Source: Podaxis mareebaensis
Lineage: Eukaryota > Basidiomycota > Agaricomycetes > Agaricales > Agaricaceae
Direction of reading: 5' to 3'
DNA: 64,000 bases
Assembly (NCBI GenBank): GCA_018524725.1
Contig: JAEUWP010000024.1
Location: 124,001 to 188,000, forward strand
The position numbers were made by a program, and so were the translations under genes. Of the stretch, positions 1 to 10,016 are shown piece by piece. Numbering within the stretch: position 1 is the stretch's first letter; every line of letters begins with the position of its first letter. The notes under the pieces were generated by a model. That model was not told the origin of the DNA. It was given only the letters and a program-made list of their open reading frames with translations, and ran no database searches.

Positions 1-490
1 CAAGACATACGCCATTGATATGGTTGGTAAACTCCCTCCGCTCATCCTCGTTGATAGTGTGGCTGACATTGGCATTCGAGCCCTGCACGCGCACTTTTCC
101 AGCCTTTGTTTGAAGCGCTGTCTGTGCCTCTGTACGTAGTTTGACGTTCAACTGTTATATGAAGAAGTATCAGGGATTTATCTGATAGTGACATCATCCA
201 AGGAGCACACCTCGACCCAGTCCTCGAGCTCGAGTTTACCACTAGCATCAACACTAACGTGTTTGAGCGTCTCTCTAGCGAGATCGTACGACTGTCCGCT
301 GTTCTGAAGAGCATGAAGGACGGTCGACTTGTCCACCCGACCCGGGGTTTCGGTATGAAGGGCACTATAGGAAAATCAGGAATTTTCTTGTGTATAGAAG
401 CAAAGACACCAACTTGAATCGGTTGATAAGGTCGAACATTTCATCCCGAGAGACTTCTGGGTATTTCTTTTGGAGCTTGAGGGCTTCCAT
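1..490 (-). CDS. Fimbrin/plastin (Sac6-type actin bundler), N-terminal exons, runs off window
   Basis: Three exons on the minus strand keep frame: 490-414, 364-211 and 151-11, each bounded by GT..AG. The protein opens MEALKLQKKYPEV, then has an EF-hand-like stretch ending VDASGKLELEDWVE, then GSNANVSHTINEDERREF, which matches the conserved start of the first calponin-homology unit of fungal fimbrins. Fimbrin cross-links actin filaments in cortical patches and the cytokinetic ring. The exon at 151-11 ends at a GTATGT donor, so the remaining CH domains lie before base 1. The start at 490 is chosen because the peptide aligns with fimbrin N-termini from its first residue. An alternative acceptor nearer 136 breaks the frame. 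The identification is from remembered family sequence. Confidence 0.9.
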
Positions 491-817
491 GGTGGGCGTA
501 GTGATTGTGGTTGCGCGATTGTCTGTGATCTCCCTCATATAGACCCCTGTGGCAGTGCTGGGTCACTGCGTAATCGCAGCCTTCCGCAGTGCTTGGCAGT
601 CAAAAATACCAAATCGGCAGATGAATGGATTCAGAACTGTGCTACTACGTTGTATGATGATTATAATGATCCCGATAAAACATGAAAAGGGAGCAGGGCT
701 AATAAATGGAAACTATTGTTCAGAGTCCCAAGATAAAGAAAAAAGAAGTGCATGCAACATAGTCTAAGGTCCTGAATGTCCGTGCCAGTGTTGTCATCAA
801 TCGGGTGTCCATTCACG
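491..817. other. Intergenic region upstream of fimbrin
   Basis: This 327-base gap between two minus-strand genes holds the fimbrin promoter and the 3' flank of the next gene. Short ORFs on both strands lack coding character. I see no clear TATA box or repeat. Confidence 0.6.
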
Positions 818-1571
818 CTAGTGGTTCGTCCGGAGCATGTGGAATCCGGATAGGAATATGACAAGGAAAGATACGACGATGCCCACAAACGCTGGGTGCG
901 CAGCCGCGGACATCATACCACTATTACACTCTGAGCAAGTCCAACCTAATTTACGCCCAATCAATCAATATCACCCTTTTCGCAGCAAAAACTCAGCAAG
1001 ACTCACCGCTAGCCAGCGGGGTATATGCCTGCGGCGTATACAACGCAAACTGCAGGCCATTGAACGGACTCAGGTACCCACCCCTTCTCACCGCACCTGG
1101 ACCCCTCTCATCCCAAATATTCAGGGTATAGGTTCCCTGGGCCAAGGGCATATTCGGATTGTTCTGCTGGTACGAATATATATCCCACACAACCTGAGTC
1201 GCCGTTCCCGGTATAACTCCGTCCGTCGGGCCTACAGGATATGTATTACCGTTGTCGCAGACGGCAGAAACCGTAAGGTGTGTCGGCGTTGCGAGGACAG
1301 AGGTCATGTTCCACCCAAACGTAATGACCTGACTCGGGGCGATCTTGTAAAAGGACGTCGCTGTCTGAGGAGGTTGTGTCATGGTGATACCGCCAGCAGC
1401 AGCGGTGGGCGGGATGAGGAGGACGCTACTGCTGGGTGATGCTGAGCCAGACGGGAGTGGTGCTGAGGCTGAGCCAGAGCCAGAGCCGGAGACTGCGCCA
1501 GACCCTGACGCAGAGGGCCCCGGTTGGTTCTGATTCTGGCTCTGCTGAGGGGGGTTCTGGTTCTGCGACAT
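818..1571 (-). CDS. Fungal cell-surface protein with DUF7137-like domain and C-terminal membrane helix
   Basis: Two exons, 1571-1007 and 930-818, join across a GTGAGT..CTCAG intron and give 225 residues. The N-terminus is rich in Gln, Asn, Ser, Gly and Pro (residues 1-75). A beta-rich domain follows, containing YKIAPSQVITFGWNMTS and the later YTLNIWDERGPG; this resembles the conserved block of the fungal domain family I know as DUF7137. The second exon adds a hydrophobic segment (FVGIVVSFLVIFLSGF) before the stop, so the protein probably sits in the plasma membrane with the domain outside. There is no obvious N-terminal signal peptide, so export may depend on the C-terminal helix. The start at 1571 is preferred; an in-frame ATG at 1673 would add 34 less plausible residues. 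Function unknown. Confidence 0.75.
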
Positions 1572-3249
1572 GTCTGTCGGATTTTTGAGGAAAGGAGCGA
1601 AAGAAAACGAAGGTGGCTTGTTAACGACGACGGCGAGAACAAACGGCCACCCTCTCCGTGGATTGGCATGCACGTGACTTTCCCATCACCACACTAATAT
1701 TAGTCTCTTGGCCACTCACACAACTGTTTCTCGAGTCTCCCCGCCATGGCTCCGGGTGCACATGTGGTCGCCGACACTATTCAATGTAATTGCCTGGACG
1801 AGCACAGGCTTCCACATTTGCAATTTCCCCTGTGACTCTCATGCCGTCTGGGAATCCGCCGAACACCGTTTGCCGAACGGATCTCCGGGCCCAAACTATT
1901 TATTCCTGTCCTTCGAATCGGCCATCCACCAAGTTGAGACGTGACGATCCAAACGATAACAAGGCTACTTGGAGCTTGTGGCGGCATTATCCGTAATGAC
2001 TAACCGCATGTTCAGAAACACCTGCGGTACTTAGGCCCCAACACCTTTGGTCGATCCCGAGCGTCCACCAGTACCCATAGGTGGGGAGGGCATCATGTTT
2101 CGACCTGTTTGCCATCAGCGTCATGATAGAAGCGGTTTCAGGAGGCTAGAAACGCCGCTAAACCAGTGAATTGTCGCCCAAAGTTAGTAGTGCCCCATAA
2201 GGATCAGTGATTACTAGTAGCCGAAAATATTTGTAGGTGCGCGTTCGCCGTCCTATGTATTGGCTCAGAAAATTAGTTATCGCGCGTATAGATATGAAAA
2301 TATCGCCGATCGTTCTGGAACAGTCTGATCGACGACAAGTTATTGTTAGCAATTTCCAGATTCAAAGATATAGTATGGAGCACTTGGAGCATCAGCCCGT
2401 GGAAGACAATTTAAGTCCATGATTTTTGTACGGCTCCAAGAGGAAACTTGAGACTTTTGAAGGCAGAGTGCACCCTCGACGTTGAGATAATCGCAAAGCT
2501 CTAAACACCCGAGGCTCATACAGAACGCCAGAAGTATGGTGAAACGGCTCCACTCAACTCGCACGAATCATCTACGTATTTGGCATTTCTGACCAACGTT
2601 GCTTCATATCCGGCGGTTCGTAGATAAGTCAGGCCAAGCTTGAGATGCCACAGGAGAAAGCAAGAAATGCATTCCATCAACGAGGTTCACGCTCGTGGGG
2701 CTGTCTGACCTTGGGAAATCGGAAGACGAAAGCGATGCATTACCACTAATACTTAGGACTTTCAGATCTTCCGGTGTAACATAGCAAGGACCCAAAGTAC
2801 TTCGCAGTTCTTTGCTTCTTTCCTAATGATAAGGAATGACTTGACAATTCTATTCTAGGTACCCGCAAATTAAAGCAAAACCTTAGACATTCCCGTTCTA
2901 GGACTTCAATTCTCACTTGAGCCACCGATCCTAGACGAGCATTCCGTGTCCAACAGCTGTACCTAATCGTAGTCAACACTTCCTTGGATTGTCACAGACA
3001 TCAAATGAAGTCTCTTCGGCTTCGCCTCCTTCTGGTCTGTTGGAAGTGAGAAGCTTCAGGACCTAATGCGCAAGCAAACGATGTGCTTCTACTTCCAAGA
3101 ACGAGCGAGAACAATGGAACTCCAGGTATGGACCTTGATAACGAACATTCGACGAGTCACTTCAACCTTCCAGATTCGTTACATGGCTTCTTTTTCGTTA
3201 TGAATTCCCACTAGCACTAATCCTGGTCATTCCCTTAAGCACGGCCCGC
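1572..3249. other. Long intergenic region, no gene recognised
   Basis: About 1.7 kb with only short ORFs on both strands (for example 1708-1944 and 2346-2564). None shows conserved motifs, consistent codon use or splice-compatible extensions. The 2346-2564 ORF looks signal-peptide-like but would begin at GTG. I see no repeat shared with the rest of the window. Confidence 0.5.
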
Positions 3250-3260
3250 TATATATTTAA
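3250..3260 (+). promoter_or_regulatory. TATA box of kinase K1
   Basis: TATATATTTAA lies about 45 bases before the K1 start codon at 3305, a normal distance for a compact fungal promoter with a short 5' leader. Confidence 0.55.
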
Positions 3261-3304
3261 CTGCTGTAACTATCTCGAAACCGTTCCACTTCACCTCACA
3301 ATCC

Positions 3305-5593
3305 ATGGATTCAGACTCCGATGACTATGACTACGGAGAAGGCTATAGCGATGACGGAGGATGGTATGATGACGGGGGCGGGTACGATGAGGGCAGTGGA
3401 TCTGACGACGGCGGCGACAATGGATATGATGCAGGAGGCTACGGAGGGGGTGATGGGAATCCATGCCCGAGAGACGATGACTCAGAGGATAATGAGGAAG
3501 ACGAAGGGGAGCATAAGAGGGATGAGGATGAAAGTGAAAGTGGGGATGAAAGTGAGCGCGAAGAGGAAGAGGAAAGTGAGCACGAAGAGGAAGGGGAAAG
3601 TGAGCACGAAGAGGAAGAGGAGAGTGAGCGCGAAGAGGAAGAGGAGAGTGGGCGCGAAGAGGAAGAGGAGAGTGGGCGCGAAGAGGAAGAGGAGAGTGGG
3701 CGCGAAGAGGAAGAGGAGAGTGAGCGTGAAGAGGAAGAGGGAAGTGAGCGCAAAGAGGAAGAGGAAAGTGATGAGGACAGTGGTGATGAGGGCTGGATCT
3801 CGTATCCTAGGAATTCACGTACACCACCCGATGAATCCTCGGGATCGCTATATTACAGTGGTGATTTTATGGATACGGACCCCTACCCTGGCGGCTGGCT
3901 GGGCTTTGGAGGCGGCCTTCCTATCAACCCTCCTACCCACCAACCCGGGGTTGGGTCCGCCACCACAAACGGTGTCTCTATGGAACCCGCAAATGAAGAA
4001 GTATGGAGGTTGATGAAGTCAATATTGAGTGACAAGTTGGCTTACAAGGCCTTACGTCACTCAAAAGGAGCAAAGGTGCAAGCTATGCTTGATGTCATGC
4101 AAAAGGTAACTACCAAGCCTCATGAAGCTGTTACCCAAAACCTGACCTGGGAAAACCAGTTACTAGACAATCAGAATACCCCGCAGGAGTTGCCAAGACC
4201 AATCATACTCCATGCCCTTACACGTCTCTGCAATGCATCTGCTATGTATCCCCAATGCTTAGCACTTCAGGATGTCCGTTACAGTCCCCAACCCGTTGGA
4301 TCTGGGTCCTCCGGAGATGTCTGGATTGGACAATACAAGGGTCAGCAAGTGTGCCTCAAAGTTCCGAGGGCATACCGTCAGAGAGATGTTACTCGTATCA
4401 TCAAGGTATTTCCTATCAACGCTATCTTATCAAAGAACGAAGTCCAGCAATAAAATTCAACTTCAGGATTATGGGAAGGAGGCCGCCGTGTGGGCTCAGC
4501 TGGAGCACCCAAACCTCCTCCCCTTCTATGGAATTTATCGTCTAAATGGCACTCCTGGTCGTGTGTGTTTGGTTTCACCATGGATGCAGAACGGGAACAT
4601 AAACAATTATCTGGAAGACAATCCGGAAGTGCCTCGCATGCCGCTGGTATGTGTCCATGCTAACCATGAGTACTGATACAAACGAGTTACCGGCTCCACA
4701 AAGATCCATGATGTTTTGAAAGGCTTAACGTATTTGCACGAGAACATCATCATACACGGAGATATTAAAGGAGTATATTCATACCATTACGAACATCCAC
4801 AGTGACTCAAAACTCGTGCATGTAGGCCAATATCTTGATCTCGCAAACTGGGTCAGCTTGTCTCGCAGATTTTGGTCTAGCCTCTATTGTAGACACCAGG
4901 ATTGTTCAACTGTCATCACAACAAACAGCAAGCCAGCCTGTTGGCACGATGCGATGGATGGCTCCAGAAATCATGGATGAGCTCGAAGATGGTAGCACTT
5001 CCAAACCTACATTTGCAAGCGACATTTATTCAATGGCATGTCTGATGTATGAGGTACTTTGCTTCTTTGCTTTCCACGCCCCAGTTGTCACTTGCTGAAT
5101 TGCATGTTAGGTTTTGACCGGCCAGATCCCTTTCTACGAAATACCCCGTAGCGTAACCGTGATATACAAGGTAGTCGGGGGAATCAGGCCGACCAAGCCT
5201 TCCGGAGAACTAGAGCTGGAGCTTTCAGATGAAATATGGGAAGTTATGCAAAGCTGTTGGAGTGGCACTCCCAGTGAACGACCCACAGTCGAACAACTCA
5301 CGGACAAATTGCACAACATCCCTCCGAATGCGGTTACAGCTAGGCGGGTGGCTCAACGCCAGAGGACAAACCAAGAAGAGCAGCCGCCAGCTCTCACGCC
5401 GCGCTCTTTCAGAAATGTGTTACGTGGTCAAGAGATTGACTTCACTCAGAATGAAGTCAATTTGCTGAAGGAGCATGCTGCCTCAGTCGGAGGTGGCGAG
5501 AATGTTGGTCAAAGCGTCGTACCTCCGGCCCAAGCTCCGGAGGTTGCACAAGCTCAAGTGGAGGGCAACAGAAACCCTGCCCCTCAGCAGTGA
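3305..5593 (+). CDS. Protein kinase K1 with acidic repeat N-terminus (agaricomycete HGD-type kinase)
   Basis: Exons 3305-4105, 4160-4405, 4467-4646, 4704-4772, 4826-5053 and 5111-5593 give 668 residues. Residues 1-165 are extremely acidic and contain an 8-residue repeat. A helical block ends in MQK, then the kinase domain has glycine loop GSGSSGDVW, VCLKV lysine, catalytic loop HGDIKGANIL, DFG (LADFGLA), MAPE and C-lobe DEIWEVMQSCW. All catalytic residues are present; the HRD arginine is Gly, as in its paralogues here. The tail carries TPRSFRNVLRGQ..NEVNLLKEH, shared with K2-K4. The intron at 4106-4159 is in frame (54 bases) and could be read through; I call it because K2-K4 have an intron at the same codon. 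Likely cytoplasmic Ser/Thr or TKL-like signalling kinase; substrate unknown. Confidence 0.88.
3551..3766 (+). repeat. 24-bp coding minisatellite in K1
   Basis: Nine tandem units of 24 bases encode variants of SEREEEEE (SEHEEEGE, SGREEEEE, SERKEEEE). The unit is purine-rich on the plus strand. Three middle units, all SGR, are almost identical, which points to recent unit duplication. Confidence 0.9.
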
Positions 5594-5683
5594 TCAGAAG
5601 TAATGTATGCGTCTCGAGTGACAAACCTCATGTATGATAATAGAATATAACTATGAATAGAAGCCAACGGCCTTGCGACAAAG

Positions 5684-5824
5684 TATGGAAACCATTCGAC
5701 AATGGATAAAATGGTCGCATGTGAAGGTGTATGTGATACTCCTGGCGTTCGGGTCCGCTCTTGGTTTCAAACTTCTTGACTGCGCGACGAACGACTTCTC
5801 TCAGAAGGACTATCTACACCCGTG
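5684..5824 (+). CDS. Possible small membrane peptide ORF behind K1
   Basis: A 46-codon ORF starts METIRQWIKWSHVK and continues with a hydrophobic segment (VYVILLAFGSALGF) and a short polar tail. It lies 90 bases after the K1 stop. Its last codons overlap a GTGAGC donor-like site, and an acceptor near 5869 would extend it into RYVRFKFWVDQ. It may be a genuine small transmembrane protein, the first exon of a longer one, or chance ORF in a 3' UTR. Confidence 0.25.
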
Positions 5825-6399
5825 AGCTTTGTTACTGAACTTGCTCGAATTTCCCGGGGACTCGTACAGTATATATCGATACGTCCGCTTCAAATTCTGG
5901 GTGGATCAGGTTAAGTATGTTTGTTTTATGCAGTTAACTTTGCCCCGCGATTGGTGCGCGATAAAGTAGAACACAGAACGTGTGGATAACTCATCCGAGC
6001 TCTTTGGTCTGGATGTGTCATTCAGGGTCGGAACCAGGAAGCTGGCTGAGTGTGGAGGATGAAAAGAGACAGTAACTACCGAACAAGTAGGTTGTTGTCT
6101 AGTGACAAGCCTTATGTATTATACCAGAGCGAAAGAAAGGGTGAACGTTGGCCTTGTTCATGGTTTCAGCTTGCAAAGGTAGACTTGAGAAATTGGAAGG
6201 AGTGCGGTCGTTTGAAAGATACGGATGACACAGGAACAGTTCCAGTGGACTGAATGACTCCCGAATTGATCGATTATCGTTGAGGATGCCAATAACGGCA
6301 GTATCTCACGGCCGACGACTGGCGGACATCTTTTTCTAGAGTCGATCAGACGTGTATGAGGGTAGCACCTCTCACTTGTGGACTATTCCTATCAAGTGA
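5825..6399. other. Intergenic, contains a weak copy of the K1 3' flank
   Basis: Bases near 6090-6165 (TCTAGTGACAAGCCTTATG ... GTTGGCCTTG) resemble the K1 3' flank at 5612-5676. With the kinase relic that follows, this suggests an old duplicated kinase locus. The ORF at 6050-6253 spans this copy and is not convincing. Confidence 0.4.
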
Positions 6400-6660
6400 C
6401 GTTTATCTACGCAGGTCCAGAGCGGCGAAGTCCCGCTATATCATGACCACGCCGTAACAAATTTATCAGGACGATTGGAAAAACCTGCTTCCGGAGACTG
6501 CGCCTGAGCTCTCGGATGAAATCTGTGAGCTGATTCAAAAACGTTGAAGTCGCGAACCAAGGGCGTGACCCACCCACCATTCAGCAGGTTTAGGAGGACT
6601 CGAGTTATATATCCACATCACGGGATTCAACCCATCACAGTTAGAAGACGATAGTTGATG
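6400..6660 (+). pseudogene. Relic of a kinase C-lobe
   Basis: Around 6485-6600 the plus strand reads PELSDEICELIQKR, a stop, then SREPRA, a stop, and a degenerate THHS..QQV. This matches the C-lobe of K5 (PELSDEIWELIQKCWSHEPTARPT) but with in-frame stops and frameshifts. The preceding 6420-6480 stretch (SGEVPLYHDHAV) corresponds to the SGQVP segment of that lobe. No intact kinase core lies upstream. Confidence 0.7.
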
Positions 6661-6863
6661 AGGCTGGGAAAGAGGAACGCTTATTCTAGTTGACCTGGAA
6701 TGAATCAAGTCAATCGCCGAAATTATGGGTCATGACCATTACATTTACCAATTATTCAGCTAACCAAAGAAGGCTCAACACCTATTACCGCTTTGGCTAC
6801 ACCTAACGTCCCTCGGACTAATATTAAATCCTGGCGTGTTGCTTACTGGTACCGCGTTTCAGT

Positions 6864-7829
6864 ACCTCTCTTGGAACCTCTTTCATTCCTACATTATCAC
6901 TGTCGGATTCTCGGGTAGCTCGCTTCGGATCGCGTTTATTGGCTCCCATGTTGTTCGCTGGCTGTTATGCTTCGGCCTTGCTCGCAGCAGGCGGTAACAA
7001 TACCATCTTCCGGAACGCTATTGTCCGTTAACCTCGCCCGGAGTCCGCCCACCTGACGAGGGATAAGTAAGCGATTTCCATGGGACGTCTGTCCGCACCT
7101 GCCTGATCTTCTGTAAAGACCTCTGCATGTCATCAAAGGTTGCTGCCAGTCAGGGGTTGGAACCTTCGAACAACGAATGACACGCCGAGACACCCGGTTT
7201 GACTTCGTACGATGGTCCCGCAGGGCTAGATTTCTGTCATTAGGTGTACACATATAACGTCGTTGAAACGTGACGGTTGAAGCAATAAATGAGACTTCCC
7301 CCCTGGACTATCCAGGACGTATCAATGATGATCGAAACTCGGCATGTCGTACCAACACCCAAATCAACACCAACACCCTGCGGAGCCTTCACCTTGTTCA
7401 AGATGTGATAGTCAGATGGATATGTAGAGGTACATACACGTTGTTACTGCATTCCTTAGAGGGCTTGAGCCTGGCTTGAAATCGAGTAAAAATGGAGATG
7501 TTTATCGGCAACAACCGAGCACAAGGGACTAAGTATTGTCGCCTTGCCACTAGCTCTGACCCAAGATGTTTGTTCCTGACGTGGGATGACATGAGGTGAA
7601 AGATTAGCCGAGCTTGCTATGTATCTGGTCATGCCGACGATTCGTGTGGTAACCCCGTGTTATTCACAGTGCCAGCATGTACACAGTATGCTCCAGACCG
7701 GGAATAGCCCCGCCCATAAGTACAAACTTCAGCCGAACAACAATCTAAAGACTGGCATATGGTGAACGGACAGCACTTTGATGCGAGGAATTAGGACAAT
7801 GGGTATATCTAGTCATTTACCTAGTCTGA
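6864..7829. repeat. About 0.96 kb direct repeat, copy 1
   Basis: This segment is repeated in the same orientation at 14799-15755. Both begin ACCTCTCTTGGAACCTCTTT and both end near ATTTACCT(A/C)GTCTGA. The last 350 bases are almost identical, while the first third has indels. There is no long ORF, no terminal inverted repeat and no poly-A that I can see. It may be a non-coding mobile element or duplicated gene flank. Confidence 0.8.
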
Positions 7830-8308
7830 TAGATCCTCATGTCCATTCGTGAGTTTTCTTCAATCTTTTTCAAGCTATATTAGCCTGACACAAATGACTG
7901 GCAACCGGACAGGCACTGCAGAAAGAACGGATGTCCCGGGATAAAGGACCAATTTATGGCATCGAGACCTTCAAAAAGCAGCACTTGCCAGTTTGTTCCA
8001 AGAACGTATTCTGCACCAAACTGCGTCTCCTCAAAACCGTTGTTGAGCATGTACCTGGGAAACCCTCAGCCAGCGAGCACAGCATTGAGTACCTAATCAA
8101 TGCCAGTAAATAGAATACTTGCATTATAATACTCTATCGCTTGTTATCCATTGACATGTTCAGGCAAAGCAAAGTCAAGGAGGTTAATTCACGTCATTTT
8201 ATTTGTATGATCTCAATATCTCAAGTTAGAAAATAGTTACGGGAGCAGGAAGGTACGATACAGTGCGTGCCTAATACTGAAGGGCAGAGCGTGCATAGAG
8301 AAAGAAGT
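7830..8308. other. Intergenic, nothing recognised
   Basis: A 60-codon ORF at 7931-8113 has no recognisable motif. The rest is non-coding in appearance. Confidence 0.4.
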
Positions 8309-8449
8309 CAGCACTATGGAGGAAGGTTAGGCCCTGGTGGGGGTATGAGATGCGAGCATCGCGCACAGTTTGTACCCCAATAAGTTGCTACTGCTACCAG
8401 ATGCATTCCTTGCACGCGACGATAGCAGAGTCTAACTAGGTCACCATCC
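8309..8449. repeat. Local 141-bp direct repeat, copy 1
   Basis: The segment from CAGCACTATGGAGG to GGTCACCATCC is repeated at 8525-8665 with about 75-80% identity by eye. The copies are separated by 75 bases. Confidence 0.75.
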
Positions 8450-8524
8450 CCAAACCCCAATAAGCTATGCAGGGAAAAGGGATTTGGGTGGGTAAAGCGG
8501 AGCACTGGTGGCCTGCCTCTCAGT

Positions 8525-8665
8525 CAGCATTACGGAGGGAGGATAAGCCATGGCGGGGTATGAGATGTGACCTTCGCACACAGTTCACACCCCCCTAAGT
8601 CGCTGCCACTACCAGATGCAACCTTTGCACACGACGGCAACAGAGTCTAGCCAGGTCACCAATCC
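8525..8665. repeat. Local 141-bp direct repeat, copy 2
   Basis: Second copy of the 8309-8449 unit. On the minus strand both contain TGACCT(A/G)G(T/C)TAGACTCTG, which loosely recalls a tRNA A box, but no B box follows, so a SINE origin is only a guess. Confidence 0.7.
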
Positions 8666-8940
8666 ACCTGCCTTTCGCAGCACAGCCAGCAGTCGCGACG
8701 AGGAAGTAAGAACTAAGGTGAACGGCGACGTGAATGGACAGCTCACCAAAGCAGCTTTGCCAAGCATAACCAAACAATATGCTTATTTCCCATGCCAAAC
8801 CTCCCAAAATTCCTTCGCACAATAAATGCGTAACAGGTTGGTGGGCACATCAGGACCCGATCAACTTTTGATTGATCAAAATCAGACCATGTCCCTCTCG
8901 TCGACGGTACTCGCTCGCCTGTAGTATTTTTTCACTCGGG

Positions 8941-9813
8941 ATGACTGATATCTCTGAATCTTCCTCTACCAACAATAACCAACCAACCAACGACACTCAA
9001 AATGATTCAACTCCCACCAATGGGAATGACACGCTCCCGGCTCCACGTGTCCCAAAAACGCACAAACCCCATATGTTATCAATTATCAGATCGATGCCTT
9101 TGCGACAAAGGCTCGAGCGTAATGTCGAAATCGAAAATCGTAACAGTGCTCGTGACAAAAAACGCTGGGACTGGTTACAGAAGCCTCAGTGTCCTGAACC
9201 CAACTCTGATAATGAGTCCTTCAGCTCCATCTCAGAGGAAGACTGGGACCATCTAGGGAACTCCTCTATTTTCAATCCCCTTTCCACGCCCATGCCTTTC
9301 TTTGTCAAGGAAGAGCTGACTTTGAAGAAGAGGCGCCGAGCATCCGATGCCATCACCAAACCACCTCCGGGATCTGATGGCCACGCTGACAAACGCCGCT
9401 GTGTCGATGGCTCTCTCTTGAAGACTCTCGTCGAGCAGCCCATCACTGACACCCCGATTCCCCAGATTTTCTTCGACACTCCCAATGCGAACATATACAT
9501 TCCCCTTCACCTCTTCAAGTCCTCTGCACTTGAGTACATCCTCCGTCATGAACTCGAGATCCTACATGACAGCAAAACCACCAAGAACGCTAAGGTTCTC
9601 GGTGTCAAGGCTTTATCCAAGACCTTGGGTGGAGTCGAAGAACATAATTCTTTTACTTACGAACGCTGGCTGGAGGCTTCGGACAATTTTGTCCGGTTTC
9701 ACGTTCCTCGTGATATTGATGGAGATAGCGGTGGCTGGGGAAAAACGTGGTATATGCATTTCAAGTTCTTTAAACAGACAAGTGATATTTCCTGCGCACT
9801 GGGCGGAGTTTGA
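8941..9813 (+). CDS. Lineage-specific agaricomycete protein, function unknown
   Basis: A 290-codon ORF from MTDISESSSTNN. The N-terminus is Asn/Thr/Ser-rich, there is a basic KKRRR patch near the middle (possible nuclear signal), and the C-terminal half holds IPLHLFKSSALEYI and SFTYERWLEASDNFVRF. The latter resembles a block I associate with abundant agaricomycete hypothetical proteins often found near retroelements. At the end the frame reads FFKQTSDISCALGGV and stops, while the overlapping frame continues as FPAHWAEFENDHG to 9877, which looks coding. This suggests a missed short intron or a frameshift at about 9775. An in-frame ATG at 8872 would add 23 residues. Function not inferable. Confidence 0.6.
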   Translation: MTDISESSSTNNNQPTNDTQNDSTPTNGNDTLPAPRVPKTHKPHMLSIIRSMPLRQRLERNVEIENRNSARDKKRWDWLQKPQCPEPNSDNESFSSISEEDWDHLGNSSIFNPLSTPMPFFVKEELTLKKRRRASDAITKPPPGSDGHADKRRCVDGSLLKTLVEQPITDTPIPQIFFDTPNANIYIPLHLFKSSALEYILRHELEILHDSKTTKNAKVLGVKALSKTLGGVEEHNSFTYERWLEASDNFVRFHVPRDIDGDSGGWGKTWYMHFKFFKQTSDISCALGGV

Positions 9814-10016
9814 AAACGACCACGGGATCAGTGGTCATAGATCTGGTGCTGCAACTGCAGCTGCAGCTACAGAATGATTTGAACCCGACTATTGTAACGT
9901 GAGAGCTTTCACTGAGAGCGCTATTCTAATGCCTCAAAGCCAATACATGCCACAGCAATCTTACTTGCCCGTTGACCCCCATCAATCGTACATTCGTTCA
10001 GACCCTTCGATTCGCA

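Noticed and set aside
2346..2564. Minus-strand ORF resembling a small secreted Cys-containing protein
   Set aside because: It would start at GTG, has no ATG in a suitable place, no TATA box and no splice-supported extension.
3439..3753. Minus-strand Ser-rich ORF of 104 codons
   Set aside because: It is the reverse reading of the acidic 24-base repeat of K1 (Glu codons become Leu/Ser-type).
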